64,000 nt of DNA from an uncultured Caryophanales bacterium (GCA_905197045.1 CAJJXG010000006.1:9720-73719); one strand, 5' to 3'; counted from the first letter of the stretch, positions 1-9,071 are shown. The notes: a model not told the origin generated them from the sequence alone. A program made the numbers and translations.

Positions 1-63
1 TTTCTGCATATTTAAAATTATCGTACGAAGAAAAAGAAATGTGTATAAAAATTATTCCTTTTT

Positions 64-2742
64 CTATTCAATTGTTTTTAAAGCTTCAATTGGCTTTTTA
101 TTACTTGCTTTATAAGCAGGTATTAAACTAGCTAAAATTACTAAAACTAAACTTATCGCAATAACAATGAAAGCGTTAATAAAATCAATATTAACTATGT
201 TTGACATTACTAAAAGGCCTAAATAATCACTAATTGAATTATTAATAGAAATAGAGACAATAAAGCTTAAAAGTAAACCAATTATACTAGATAAAAGCGC
301 TATGAAAACTGAGTCAATAATTACTAACTTTCCAATATCAGTTTTCTTAGCGCCTAAACTTCTTAAAACACCAAATTCATAAGTTCTTTCATTTGTCGAA
401 TTAAAAGTTAATACAAAAATCATAATTAAAGCAATTAATAAACTTATGCTGGTAAGAGATATTAAAATAAATGAAAGAAAATTAATGACATCTTTTACAA
501 AAAGCATCACATCATTACTTAAATCAAGAAAAATTATTTTATCTTCTTCATCTAAGTTTAGATTGTATTGATTTAAATAATCGCGAATTTTTGTTTTGCT
601 TTCATAGTCTTTTGGATAAATCAAAATATTTGTTACATATTTATCTAATCCAAAAATTTGTCGATTATTAATATAACTTGTATAGTCATTGCTGATTTCG
701 TTATTTCCAATGATATTTAAAACATTAAAGTTTAATCTTCCATCAAAGTTTAAATAAAAAGCTTTCTCGTATTCTTTACTTACTTTGTTACGCCTATCAT
801 CCAAACAGTTAATGACACCATCTTGATTGATGTCACTAACCTCGATTTTATTAAAAGTCTTTAAATAATCATCAAGTTCTTCTAAATAATAAACACCTGG
901 AGAGAAAGATGAAATAAAACTATCTCTATTAGGACGAGCAATACCAACAATTTTAAGTTCTTCGCCCTTATTAGAATCAAAATATAACTCTTCTAATTTT
1001 TCCTTACTAGGTTCATAAAAATAAGTTGTTTCCTTTATTTGATGTAAACTTGAAATAAAGTTAAAAATCTGATCTTCATCGTTAAAATCTACTTTATCGA
1101 TATCAACATTAACACCACTTGGAACATCAACATACTTAATGATTCTTTTTAATAATTCTTTTAAGTTTTCAAAATCATCCTTATTGTAAGATTCATTAAG
1201 TTTAATTAAATCGTTATATAAATCATAGATATTAAGATTTTCTTCTTTTAAAACATAACTTTCCTTTAGAAAAATCCCGTTAATCTCATTTGTTTTATTA
1301 GAATCTTCATAAAAGTCATCGTTATTAATAATCTTATATGTTTTATTTAAAATCTTATCAAAGCCTATTGTGTTTTCATTAACACTTATTCCTATATTTT
1401 CTAAAACATCACTAGAAATATTATTATTACGATCAACAAAAAGCATTAATTCATTTTTATTTTCAGGAAGTCTACCACTTATAACATCAACATCTTTAAT
1501 TGCACTCTGATAGTTTCTAATAGGTCGAAAATAAGAAGAATTTAATAAAATTTGAGATGTAAAGTTAGCTGGTGTATTAAGAAAACTTTTAACTTCCTCG
1601 TTATCTAAAGTTAATAGATTCATACTTATTTTTTGATTATAGCTGATGGATTCATATAAAGAAGAGTCCATTTGCTTAATATAAGAAAGGTAAGCATTAT
1701 CTATTTTATTAAGATGAATTAAAGATGAAGTATCAACATTTAAGTAGTTATAATCAGGATAAGCACCATCTTCTACTTCAATATAATTATTAAGGTTAAT
1801 ATTTGATAAAATTGAATCCTCAATACTTATTGGGTATTTAATTAAAGTGTTATTTTCAATTTCATCAATATAAGAATTGGCCCCGAAATTTAATGCTAAA
1901 GATAAGCTTAATCCACCAAGTCCAAGAGCAAAACTTAGCGAAATAAAAAGTAATTTAAACTTTTGTTTTAAGGCTCTAAATAACTCTAAACCAAATAATG
2001 TCTTGTGCTTTAAAGATTTTTTATTCTCATCATTTTTATTAAAATCCTTGCAAATCTCATTTATTTTTTCATTTAGCAAAACATCATTAATTATTTTCCC
2101 ATCTTCTAAAGTGATAATACGATCACTATAAATTCGAGCAAACTCTTCATTATGAGTTACCATAATAACTAAATAATCTTTAGCTAACTCTTTTAATAAT
2201 CCTAATATTTCATGTGAATTTTTCTTATCTAATTGACCAGTTGGTTCATCAGCTAAAATAATTGAAGGAGAATTAATTAAAGCGCGCGCTATAACCACTC
2301 TTTGCTTTTCACCTCCACTTAATTCTTTAGGAAATTTATTCTTTTTATCAACTAAATTGACTCTTTTTAATATATTTAAAATAATTTCTTTTTCGTTATA
2401 TTTATCACTTTTAAAATCTAGCGCTAATTTAATGTTTTGATAAACGTTTAAATAAGAAATTAAACTAAAGTTTTGAAAAACAAAACCGACATTATTTTTA
2501 CGATACATCGTTAATTTTAAATCTGAATAATTAACAATGTTTTCATTATTAAAATAAATTTCACCACTTGTTGGTTTATCGAGCCCTCCAATCAAGTTTA
2601 AAAGAGTCGTTTTTCCACTTCCACTATCCCCTAAAATCGATATAAAGCCAACATCAGGCAACGTTAAATTGACGCCACTAATGGCGTCAAATTTAACATT
2701 ACTATCTTGATAATTTTTATTTAACTTTATTAACTTAAGCAT
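64..2742 (-). CDS. ABC exporter, ATPase fused to FtsX-type permease
   Basis: This 892-residue protein joins an ABC ATPase (about 1-230: Walker A GDSGSGKTT, signature LSGGEKQR, Walker B ILADEPTG) to a MacB/FtsX-type permease. One membrane helix follows the ATPase near 265-285, then a large extracellular domain (about 290-750), then three C-terminal helices; the last part (RSLGAKKTDI) is typical of FtsX. The extracellular part contains a textbook EF-hand/dockerin-type calcium loop, DINQDGVINCLD, at residues 637-648. MacB-like proteins do not import; they export or move substrates at the membrane by mechanotransmission. The gene overlaps the preceding giant lipoprotein by 8 bp, so the two are co-translated and probably form one machine. 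The substrate is unknown. Confidence 0.85.
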   Translation of the reverse strand: MLKLIKLNKNYQDSNVKFDAISGVNLTLPDVGFISILGDSGSGKTTLLNLIGGLDKPTSGEIYFNNENIVNYSDLKLTMYRKNNVGFVFQNFSLISYLNVYQNIKLALDFKSDKYNEKEIILNILKRVNLVDKKNKFPKELSGGEKQRVVIARALINSPSIILADEPTGQLDKKNSHEILGLLKELAKDYLVIMVTHNEEFARIYSDRIITLEDGKIINDVLLNEKINEICKDFNKNDENKKSLKHKTLFGLELFRALKQKFKLLFISLSFALGLGGLSLSLALNFGANSYIDEIENNTLIKYPISIEDSILSNINLNNYIEVEDGAYPDYNYLNVDTSSLIHLNKIDNAYLSYIKQMDSSLYESISYNQKISMNLLTLDNEEVKSFLNTPANFTSQILLNSSYFRPIRNYQSAIKDVDVISGRLPENKNELMLFVDRNNNISSDVLENIGISVNENTIGFDKILNKTYKIINNDDFYEDSNKTNEINGIFLKESYVLKEENLNIYDLYNDLIKLNESYNKDDFENLKELLKRIIKYVDVPSGVNVDIDKVDFNDEDQIFNFISSLHQIKETTYFYEPSKEKLEELYFDSNKGEELKIVGIARPNRDSFISSFSPGVYYLEELDDYLKTFNKIEVSDINQDGVINCLDDRRNKVSKEYEKAFYLNFDGRLNFNVLNIIGNNEISNDYTSYINNRQIFGLDKYVTNILIYPKDYESKTKIRDYLNQYNLNLDEEDKIIFLDLSNDVMLFVKDVINFLSFILISLTSISLLIALIMIFVLTFNSTNERTYEFGVLRSLGAKKTDIGKLVIIDSVFIALLSSIIGLLLSFIVSISINNSISDYLGLLVMSNIVNIDFINAFIVIAISLVLVILASLIPAYKASNKKPIEALKTIE

Positions 2743-5700
2743 CTAATTTATCTAAAGGTATTTCTGCTTCATAACCTCTACGTATACTGTCAAACTCAAA
2801 ATAATATCGCACTGTAATAGATGTATAGCCTTCATCAACACTTTCGATTGTAACAGGACAATTGTAAATGTTCAAAGTAAGGAAGCTCCAGTGAGATACA
2901 TATCCAGAATCATAAGTCACAGAAAAATATAATTCAGCAGAATTTAAATGCACTACATTACCGGTTTTAAAGTCTTTACGAGAATTTTCCACAAATTGTT
3001 CACTTGGTATGGCATCACGTAAATCAAAGTCGCTTGTATAATAAACGAACAAAGAAATCTCTTCGCTAGAATTATTCTCAATATTTTGGACCTTTAATTT
3101 TAATTCTTGTCTTTCAGAAGAAAATCTATCAATCTCGTCTCCGTTTAAAACTTCTAAAATTGAATAAGTAGATATAACTTTCTCTCTATATCCTTTACTA
3201 GTTTCAATTCGTTGAACTTTATAAACACTATTACCAATTAAATACTCAGGTAAAACTGCAGAAGGAAAATAATTATAATCAGTCGCTCTTTCAATCGAAA
3301 ACTCTTCTGTTATTGTAGGTTTTCCAAAATCTAAGGTGACTTCTTTTGATACCTTATTATGATTATCATCAACAAGATTAAGAGTGAGAGTATGTTCACC
3401 TTCTATAGATGCCATCTCTTCAAATTCTTCCTTAGTAAGATTTGTGCTTTCAACAAGATAATTAACTTCACCTAGATTCTCTCGACTAGTTATATCGTTA
3501 CTATATCCAGGGCATGTATAGTTTTGATATGAAGTAATACGAACTGTTGATTCTAAAAATTCTTCATAACTCATTCCTTGATAAGTAAGACCTTCAAAAC
3601 GGATTTCTTCATAAACCGGTCCATCTTTTTCAAATACTCGGTAACTAAAAGCGTGATAATTATTATTTACTTTATAGTAAGCAATAAATTCACCACTTTC
3701 TTCGGTTGAAAAATTAATAAGATCTTTAGTGGTTATAGTTGTTTCGTTGTAATCATAATCTACAATAGTAACCTCTTCATAAACGTTGCCTTTTATTAAA
3801 TTACTCCAGTTCACATGCAAATAATAATAATCGTGCTCTTTATCGCAAACATAATATTTAAAAGCAAAATCAAGATTATTATATGTAAAAGTAGCAATTC
3901 TTGTGCCATATGTAGAAGTATCAAAGCCTTCGATGTTTAACTTATCAAAAGCGACCCTTTCCATACTATTTCCATCATTAATTTCTAAATAAAAATTATT
4001 ATAGTTATCATTTAAATTAAATTTAAAATCTTTATTTCCACTAATGAAATATTGAATAACCTGGTTAGGCTCTTCAGGAGCTAGTTCTTGTAGGAATTTT
4101 TGGATATGATCTGCTTCTTCTAAACTAATATTATTGGCATCTAATTTACTAGCATATTCAAGCTCTGCGACAACATCTTTAGCAGGTAAGCCAAATTCAG
4201 GTAGCATTTCTGAATAATAGTTATGGTAAGAACTTAAAGTAAGACAGTATATTGCTTTGTCATTATTAACAAAGAAATCCATAAAATTAGTAACGTCTTC
4301 TTTTATGTCACTAGCATTATTTCCAAAAAGAGTAAATGTAGATACAAGCTTTTTTGAAAAAACAACAAAAGTTTTTACAGAATTATCCCCACCACTTTGA
4401 TTTTTAAATAAATCAAGGAAGTTCTTATATTCTTCTTCGGTTAAGCTTTTTGCTAAAGTTGCAAAATAGCGTATCGCTGCATAAACTTCTTTATAATACT
4501 TTTTCGCCTCATTAATTACTTCTTTGTATTCTGAATCAATAAATAAAGTCATTTCAGGTTCTGCAAAAAAGGCATTGTAATTAAGAATAAACTCATAATT
4601 TTCTTCAACAAAATCTAAATAAAATAAGTAAAACTCCTTAAAAGCATCAAAACTTATAAAACTATCAGCAAGATAATTTCCTAACTTAACAATCGATCTT
4701 GTCATTAATTCGCTATCATTATAGCTTCCTTTATTAAAACTTGTGATTATATAAATAAAATCATAGATTGTATCTTTACCATATTCTTTTGAAATCTCAG
4801 TTTCAATCAAACTATAAAGAATTTGAGCAATATAAGTGGAAAGTTTGGAAAATCCTTTAGTAAAAGAACTCCCATCTAATTTAACTGAATTATCTTTAAG
4901 ATTTTGATAGAAATTTTTAATATCTTGATTAGGTGAATTTTCGATTATGTTATCAAAATTTGTAATGCTTAATGAGCCATAGTTTGCGCCAAATATGTTA
5001 TATCGCGTATTTGATAAACCCATTTCCATGGAAAAGCTATATAAACTTGAATAGGTAGCACTTACTATTTCAATAAATTCATCTTTATTAAAGGTTTCGT
5101 AAACTCCCATAGCCATTGAATAGACAAGTCTACTAAATCTTTCAGCATTCATTGAATCAGAATTCTTAAAAAGTTCTTCAAAAAAAGCTAATATCTTTTC
5201 ATTTCGACTTCCTTCTCTTACAACTTTTTCAAATGTTTCTTTTTGTAAGCCGTTTCCAATGAATAAATTTATAAGCATTTGCGCCGTTTTATCATTTTTA
5301 AACTTGCTTTTTACTTTGCCATTTTCGTCAAAAAAGTCTTTAGCATATTCTGCATTTTTTACGTCTTCTGCTAGATTATCTTCAATAATTTGGACAAAAT
5401 CATTAAATGAAAAATCAGCATCGACTACAGGATTATAAGGGACAAAATTAAAGCCGCCTTTTAAATATTCAGGTGCTTCACAAACGGTTCCTTTACTTTT
5501 TACAGTGATTGTTAATTTATTTGATTCTTTGTCATCAAGTTTAGCGCTAATTGTAGTTGTTCCTTCTTTTAAAGCTAAAACAACTCCATCATTAGAAACG
5601 CTAGCAACACTAGAATCGCTACTTACAAAAGTTACTTTTGTTTTGTCTCCATTTGTTTTTAACTCAATTGTTAAACTTTCACCAACTGCTAATTCACTTT

Positions 5701-5839
5701 TGCTCGCCGAAATTTCTAACGTTAAATTTTGATCGTTATTATCGTAAGTTGGATTATCGCTATTTCCACAAGCGCTAATTGAGCCAAATGTTAAAATTCC
5801 TGCTAAAGCTAATGCAATATAACCTCTTCTTCTTTTCAC
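2735..5839 (-). CDS. Giant Big_2 lipoprotein partner of the ABC exporter
   Basis: This is a 1034-residue secreted lipoprotein. The signal peptide ends in a lipobox (SISAC, Cys24), followed by a Big_2-like immunoglobulin fold at about 40-115 (VTFVSSDSSVASVSNDGVV). The central part (about 120-620) is helix-rich with no recognisable domain, and the C-terminal part (about 650-1030) looks beta-rich. Start is GTG at 5837-5839, preceded by GGAGGA six bases upstream and a strong promoter (5873-5901). It is first in an operon with the overlapping ABC exporter gene, so it may be an accessory, cargo or sensor on the outer face of the membrane. I recognise no enzyme. Confidence 0.75.
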   Translation of the reverse strand: MKRRRGYIALALAGILTFGSISACGNSDNPTYDNNDQNLTLEISASKSELAVGESLTIELKTNGDKTKVTFVSSDSSVASVSNDGVVLALKEGTTTISAKLDDKESNKLTITVKSKGTVCEAPEYLKGGFNFVPYNPVVDADFSFNDFVQIIEDNLAEDVKNAEYAKDFFDENGKVKSKFKNDKTAQMLINLFIGNGLQKETFEKVVREGSRNEKILAFFEELFKNSDSMNAERFSRLVYSMAMGVYETFNKDEFIEIVSATYSSLYSFSMEMGLSNTRYNIFGANYGSLSITNFDNIIENSPNQDIKNFYQNLKDNSVKLDGSSFTKGFSKLSTYIAQILYSLIETEISKEYGKDTIYDFIYIITSFNKGSYNDSELMTRSIVKLGNYLADSFISFDAFKEFYLFYLDFVEENYEFILNYNAFFAEPEMTLFIDSEYKEVINEAKKYYKEVYAAIRYFATLAKSLTEEEYKNFLDLFKNQSGGDNSVKTFVVFSKKLVSTFTLFGNNASDIKEDVTNFMDFFVNNDKAIYCLTLSSYHNYYSEMLPEFGLPAKDVVAELEYASKLDANNISLEEADHIQKFLQELAPEEPNQVIQYFISGNKDFKFNLNDNYNNFYLEINDGNSMERVAFDKLNIEGFDTSTYGTRIATFTYNNLDFAFKYYVCDKEHDYYYLHVNWSNLIKGNVYEEVTIVDYDYNETTITTKDLINFSTEESGEFIAYYKVNNNYHAFSYRVFEKDGPVYEEIRFEGLTYQGMSYEEFLESTVRITSYQNYTCPGYSNDITSRENLGEVNYLVESTNLTKEEFEEMASIEGEHTLTLNLVDDNHNKVSKEVTLDFGKPTITEEFSIERATDYNYFPSAVLPEYLIGNSVYKVQRIETSKGYREKVISTYSILEVLNGDEIDRFSSERQELKLKVQNIENNSSEEISLFVYYTSDFDLRDAIPSEQFVENSRKDFKTGNVVHLNSAELYFSVTYDSGYVSHWSFLTLNIYNCPVTIESVDEGYTSITVRYYFEFDSIRRGYEAEIPLDKLDA

Positions 5840-5872
5840 AATGATTCCTCCGATATTTTTTACTTTTCTTAA

Positions 5873-5901
5873 ATCTTATTGCTTCATATAGACAAAGTCA
5901 A
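5873..5901 (-). promoter_or_regulatory. Sigma-A type promoter for the Big_2 lipoprotein/ABC exporter operon
   Basis: On the minus strand TTGACT (5896-5901) and TAAGAT (5873-5878) are separated by exactly 17 bases, about 35 bases upstream of the GTG start and its GGAGGA ribosome site. Confidence 0.65.
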
Positions 5902-6023
5902 TTTTTAGCCATCATTTGTCACTATTTGATAAAATCATTTCCTAAAATAGAAAACAAAGGAAAAAATCTCGATAATCTTCAACATATCAAGAATATTAAG
6001 TAGCGCCTTAAACTAATTAAAAG

Positions 6024-6029
6024 TATAAT
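6024..6029 (+). promoter_or_regulatory. Likely -10 box of the DUF523/ECF operon
   Basis: A perfect TATAAT lies 30 bases before the ATG at 6060. The ribosome site AAGGAGAG follows. No good -35 box is visible at 17 bases spacing. Confidence 0.45.
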
Positions 6030-6059
6030 ATTGAGGTTAGAAAAAGGAGAGAGTAAGTT

Positions 6060-6491
6060 ATGGAAACGATTATTGTTAGCGCATGTCTTTTAGGAGAAAA
6101 TACTAAATATAATGGCGGAAATAACTATGACGCTCGAATTGAAAAATTGAAAGAAAAATATAATATTGTTCCAATTTGTCCTGAATCTTTTGGTGGATTA
6201 AAAATCCCTAGAGAACCTAGTGAAATTCAAGGATCTTTTGTTGTTTCAAAAAATGGGAAAGATGTGACCAATCAATTTAATGAAGGCGCTCATAAAGTAA
6301 TTAATATAGTTAACTTTATGCATGTTAAAAAAGCTGTTTTAATGGATCGCTCACCAAGTTGTGGAGTAAACAAAATTTATAATGGTAAATTTAACCACAC
6401 TTTAATTGATGGGCAAGGCTACACTGCTCGCTTATTAAAAGAAAAAGGCGTCGAACTTTATACAATCGATGATATCGACAAATTATTATGA
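6060..6491 (+). CDS. DUF523 (YbbK-type) cysteine-rich protein
   Basis: The 143-residue protein matches the DUF523 family over its whole length. It shows the N-terminal SACLLGENTKYNG motif, a central CPE...GGLKIPREPSEI segment and the DRSPSCG motif with conserved cysteines. DUF523 proteins are widespread small cytosolic proteins of unknown biochemical role; the conserved cysteines suggest metal or thiol chemistry. A strong AAGGAGAG ribosome site supports the start. The stop overlaps the next gene (ATGA), so it is co-translated with an ECF transporter S component, which hints at a role near uptake or use of a small molecule (inference). Confidence 0.85.
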   Translation: METIIVSACLLGENTKYNGGNNYDARIEKLKEKYNIVPICPESFGGLKIPREPSEIQGSFVVSKNGKDVTNQFNEGAHKVINIVNFMHVKKAVLMDRSPSCGVNKIYNGKFNHTLIDGQGYTARLLKEKGVELYTIDDIDKLL

Positions 6492-7036
6492 GATCAAAAA
6501 CTAGTGTTATTATTTTAAAAATATCTTTTATTGCTCTTTTTAGTGCCTTGATTTTTGTTTGTGGAGCTTTTTTAGCTATTCCTTATGCTGGAGGAGCTGG
6601 ATACTTTAATTTTTCAGATATTTTAATATTATTTTCTTCTGCTTATTTAGGCCCTGAAATAGGATTGATTTCTGGAATAATTGGAGCATCAATGAGTGAT
6701 TTATATGCCGGATTTGCTAGCTGCATTCCATTTACAATAATTGCAAAAAGCTTAGAATCAATTGTATTTTCATTAATTTTCTTTATTTTCAGAAAACATA
6801 AATACCTGAAAAATATTGCTTTTTTAATTGCACCACTTTTTATGGTTGCTTCTTATATTCCATATTATCTTTTATATGATAATGGTGCTGGAGTTATGGC
6901 TTTAATATCGTCTTGTTATGATTTATTACAAGGAGCTATTTCTACTGTTGTTGCTATCTTTTTATATTATCTATTTATTAGATTAAAACTACCTTTTAAT
7001 GTATATAATCTATTAAACTGGCCTAATAAAAATTAG
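6488..7036 (+). CDS. ECF transporter substrate-binding (S) component
   Basis: This 182-residue hydrophobic protein has five or six membrane helices and looks like the ECF-type S component family (PF07155/PF12822). The segment GYFNFSDILILFSSAYLGPEIGLISGIIGASMSDL is typical of the loop and helices that bind a vitamin-like substrate; only its first residues are needed to recognise it. S components work with a shared EcfA/A'/T energising module, which is not in this window. Substrate cannot be read from sequence; riboflavin, pyrimidine precursors or other vitamins are possible. It overlaps the DUF523 gene by 4 bp. Confidence 0.75.
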   Translation: MRSKTSVIILKISFIALFSALIFVCGAFLAIPYAGGAGYFNFSDILILFSSAYLGPEIGLISGIIGASMSDLYAGFASCIPFTIIAKSLESIVFSLIFFIFRKHKYLKNIAFLIAPLFMVASYIPYYLLYDNGAGVMALISSCYDLLQGAISTVVAIFLYYLFIRLKLPFNVYNLLNWPNKN

Positions 7037-7046
7037 TTTTTAATCA

Positions 7047-7574
7047 TTAATACTTATAAAAGTAGATATCATATTTACCAGCTTGTTTAGTTTTTTCGTA
7101 TGTTTTTGTATCTAATCCACCAATTTCAAAGCCACAAGATAAATAAAATAAACAAGCATCTAAATTATTATCTTGAGCAATGGTATATAAGCCAGGATAA
7201 TTATGATTAAGTGCATATTGATAAGAGAATTCAATTAATTTTTTACCAATTCCTTTTCTTCTAAAACTTTTATTAACCTTTAAATCATATAAGAAAAGGG
7301 AAGAATTAAAAGTTTCAGTTAAAATTGCAAGTCCAACACAAATATTATTTTCATAAGCTCCAATAAAAACATAATCATCCATCTTTTCAAAATTATAGTT
7401 TTCGTTAGGAAAGGTCATTTCCTTAACTTGATTTTCTTTAAAAACTTCCTCTCTATATTCCCACTTGTTATTAACAAAAGACACTAAAAGTCTTCCTCTA
7501 ATTTTAAAAGGTTGATTAGGAATATTTATATCTTTTTCGAAGTCTTCATTAATAATTCTAATTTCCAAATACAC
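7047..7574 (-). CDS. GNAT acetyltransferase, streptothricin acetyltransferase (Sat)-like
   Basis: The 175-residue protein is a GNAT N-acetyltransferase with the acetyl-CoA loop RRKGIGKKL near 115-125. Its C-terminal part (QDNNLDACLFYLSCGF, then GLDTKTY) follows the pattern I recall for Sat4/SatA streptothricin acetyltransferases (QDNNLIACKFYHNCGF, then VDTMLY), and the N-terminal part also resembles that group. Sat enzymes acetylate the beta-lysine of streptothricin. Start is GTG at 7572-7574, with GAGAGG just upstream at rather short spacing. It appears monocistronic. A chromosomal housekeeping acetyltransferase with another substrate is possible. Confidence 0.75.
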   Translation of the reverse strand: MYLEIRIINEDFEKDINIPNQPFKIRGRLLVSFVNNKWEYREEVFKENQVKEMTFPNENYNFEKMDDYVFIGAYENNICVGLAILTETFNSSLFLYDLKVNKSFRRKGIGKKLIEFSYQYALNHNYPGLYTIAQDNNLDACLFYLSCGFEIGGLDTKTYEKTKQAGKYDIYFYKY

Positions 7575-7612
7575 TACCTCTCTTTTTAATTAGTTTATCA
7601 TCAATTTGCTAG

Positions 7613-7645
7613 TAAACAAAAAGCCAGATATATTTCAATCTGGCT
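7613..7645 (-). terminator. Rho-independent terminator of the 46-residue ORF
   Basis: Perfect 8-bp stem AGCCAGAT/ATCTGGCT (7622-7629 with 7638-7645) and 8-base loop. On the minus strand it is followed by CTTTTTGTTT. It lies 28 bases after the stop of the small ORF. Confidence 0.75.
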
Positions 7646-7673
7646 CATATTAATAATTAATTCTTGAAGCGAA

Positions 7674-7814
7674 TTAATACTTAACAACTTTGAAAATTGG
7701 TGCGGATACTGTTTGACCGAATTCGTTATTCATTGCATAAATCGTGTAAACACTTTCAACCTTAGCTTCTTTTCTTAATTGTCTTCTTAACATTAATCTT
7801 CTTAAAAACATCAT
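7674..7814 (-). CDS. Small basic peptide, 46 residues, unknown function
   Basis: An unrecognised short ORF with all the signals of a real gene. It has AGGAGG (7824-7829) nine bases before the ATG, a promoter (7840-7867), and a terminator right after the stop. The peptide begins MMFLRRLMLRRQLRKEAK and ends IFKVVKY. The N-terminal third is strongly basic and amphipathic, and the rest is neutral and beta-prone (SVYTIYAMNN). There is no clear signal peptide or cysteine. An alternative in-frame ATG sits at 7821-7823, overlapping the ribosome site, so it is less likely. Conservation is untested; a regulatory or membrane-active peptide is possible. Confidence 0.6.
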   Translation of the reverse strand: MMFLRRLMLRRQLRKEAKVESVYTIYAMNNEFGQTVSAPIFKVVKY

Positions 7815-7839
7815 ATTGAGCATCCTCCTTACGCCTTAT

Positions 7840-7867
7840 ATATTAAGGTAGTTTTTAAAAGATACAA
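7840..7867 (-). promoter_or_regulatory. Promoter of the 46-residue ORF
   Basis: Minus-strand TTGTAT (7862-7867), 16 bases, then TAATAT (7840-7845). An alternative -10 TATATA overlaps it at 18-base spacing. The AGGAGG ribosome site follows about 10 bases later. Confidence 0.5.
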
Positions 7868-7893
7868 CAGAAATTACAAGCTCAAAAATAGTC

Positions 7894-7907
7894 TGAAAAC
7901 GCTTACT
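7894..7907. promoter_or_regulatory. CcpA/LacI-type operator (cre)
   Basis: TGAAAACGCTTACT fits the Bacillus cre consensus TGWAARCGYTWNCW at every position. It lies about 27 bp upstream of the -35 box of the 46-residue ORF, a position compatible with activation or upstream repression. Two stronger palindromic sites at 18523 and 37514 support a LacI-family regulator in this genome. Confidence 0.55.
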
Positions 7908-8123
7908 TTTTTTCTTTATTTTCAAAAATCACGATAATAATCGACATATTTCATACGTAAGTATTTTTTTATGAAAGTGTTTTCATATAAAAGGAATTTT
8001 TTAATAAATAAATTGACTTTTGATAAATTAACTTAACTTTTACAAGGTTTTCTTAAAAAATCAAAAATAAGAATAATATGTTTTTCTTTCATTCAAAAAT
8101 AGAATAAATTTTAATTTCTTGTA

Positions 8124-8540
8124 TTATCCTTTATTTAAAAAAGTTTCAATGTCTTCATTCCATTTATTTGTATCAACACTACTTATTGAAACATAATTTG
8201 TCGATTTTTCTAAATCTCTAATATATAGGTTTCCTAAAGTAGTTGAAGAAACTCCTAAAGGAATTTTTCTATCTTGATACCAAAGTGAAACTGAAGAAAC
8301 AGAAAACAAAATAGTATCAGTTTCTAAAAAAGTTGTATCCTTTAAATACGTCGAATAAAAATAATCAAAATCATCCTCTGAAAGAGTTATAAGAGCAATC
8401 CCATCATTAAGAATTTCAATTTTATCTGGTTTTTCTAGACTCATTTTGTTGCCTTCATATGGAAATTCTTCTTTTCCACAAGATGATAATAAAACTAAAG
8501 GCAAAATCATAAATGGTATAAGTAATTTCTTTTTCATCAT
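8124..8540 (-). CDS. Small lipoprotein, paralogue of its neighbour
   Basis: 138-residue secreted lipoprotein with signal peptide and lipobox LLSSC (Cys21). The mature part holds a motif shared with the adjacent gene: a Glu-Ile-x strand, a short gap, then TLSE and FYSTYLK. No enzyme or binding domain is recognised. It lies 15 bp downstream of the 8556-8981 gene in the same direction, so the pair is probably one transcript and arose by tandem duplication. Function unknown. Confidence 0.65.
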   Translation of the reverse strand: MMKKKLLIPFMILPLVLLSSCGKEEFPYEGNKMSLEKPDKIEILNDGIALITLSEDDFDYFYSTYLKDTTFLETDTILFSVSSVSLWYQDRKIPLGVSSTTLGNLYIRDLEKSTNYVSISSVDTNKWNEDIETFLNKG

Positions 8541-8555
8541 TAAACTCCTTACTAA

Positions 8556-8981
8556 TTAATCAGAGTTTTCAAGTAAAAACTCATGCATCTCAATGTAAGG
8601 AACTTCTTCATTACATAAAAATTCATGAGTTATATTGTCTCGAACAAGTCTAAAAGAAATCATGTTAAAGTTTGCTAAAAATAGCTGAATAGGTTTATCA
8701 CCATTTGGATATTGATCAAAATGATAACTATATTCAATTTCAGTTCCACCAATAAATGAGTTTTTAAAACGTTCAAACTTAAGCGATTTTAGATAAGTGT
8801 TGTAAAATTCAAGCGATTTCTCTTCACTTAGTGTTTTTATGTTGTCACCATTACTTTTAAACGATATTTCAGTTGGAGCTGGTAAATAAACAACATCTTC
8901 AAAAACATCAAAATTATTACTATTTGAGCATCCAGTCAAAAGCATTGAAAAAATAATTCCAGCAAATATTTTTTTCTTCAT
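8556..8981 (-). CDS. Small lipoprotein, first of a tandem pair
   Basis: 141-residue lipoprotein with lipobox LLTGC (Cys18). It carries KTLSEEKSLEFYNTYLK, which matches LITLSEDDFDYFYSTYLK of the downstream gene at the same relative place, so the two are diverged duplicates. A minus-strand ribosome site (AAGGAGAG) sits close to the start. No domain of known function is visible. It follows the terminator of the maltodextrin operon and so is probably a separate transcription unit. Confidence 0.65.
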   Translation of the reverse strand: MKKKIFAGIIFSMLLTGCSNSNNFDVFEDVVYLPAPTEISFKSNGDNIKTLSEEKSLEFYNTYLKSLKFERFKNSFIGGTEIEYSYHFDQYPNGDKPIQLFLANFNMISFRLVRDNITHEFLCNEEVPYIEMHEFLLENSD

Positions 8982-9030
8982 AACTCTCCTTTATATGGGA
9001 ACTTTTAGAATTGCAATATTTCCGTGGATT

Positions 9031-9060
9031 AAAAAAGATGCCTATTAAAATAGGCATCTT
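9031..9060 (-). terminator. Terminator of the malQ-malEFG-amylase-msmK operon
   Basis: Twelve-bp stem AAGATGCCTATT/AATAGGCATCTT with a short loop, followed on the minus strand by a run of six T. It lies just after the msmK-like stop codon. Confidence 0.85.
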
Positions 9061-9071
9061 GCATTTCATAA

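Larger units (their letters stand above)
7815..8123. other. Intergenic region with promoter and cre site
   Basis: Contains the promoter and operator of the 46-residue ORF, then AT-rich sequence without ORFs. It includes CGATAATAATCG at about 7932-7943, one of several CGAT...ATCG dyads in the window. The tail toward 8123 shows no clear terminator for the lipoprotein gene. Confidence 0.5.

Noticed and set aside
6000..6059. Riboswitch upstream of the ECF transporter operon
   Set aside because: The leader is too short and shows no stable conserved structure.
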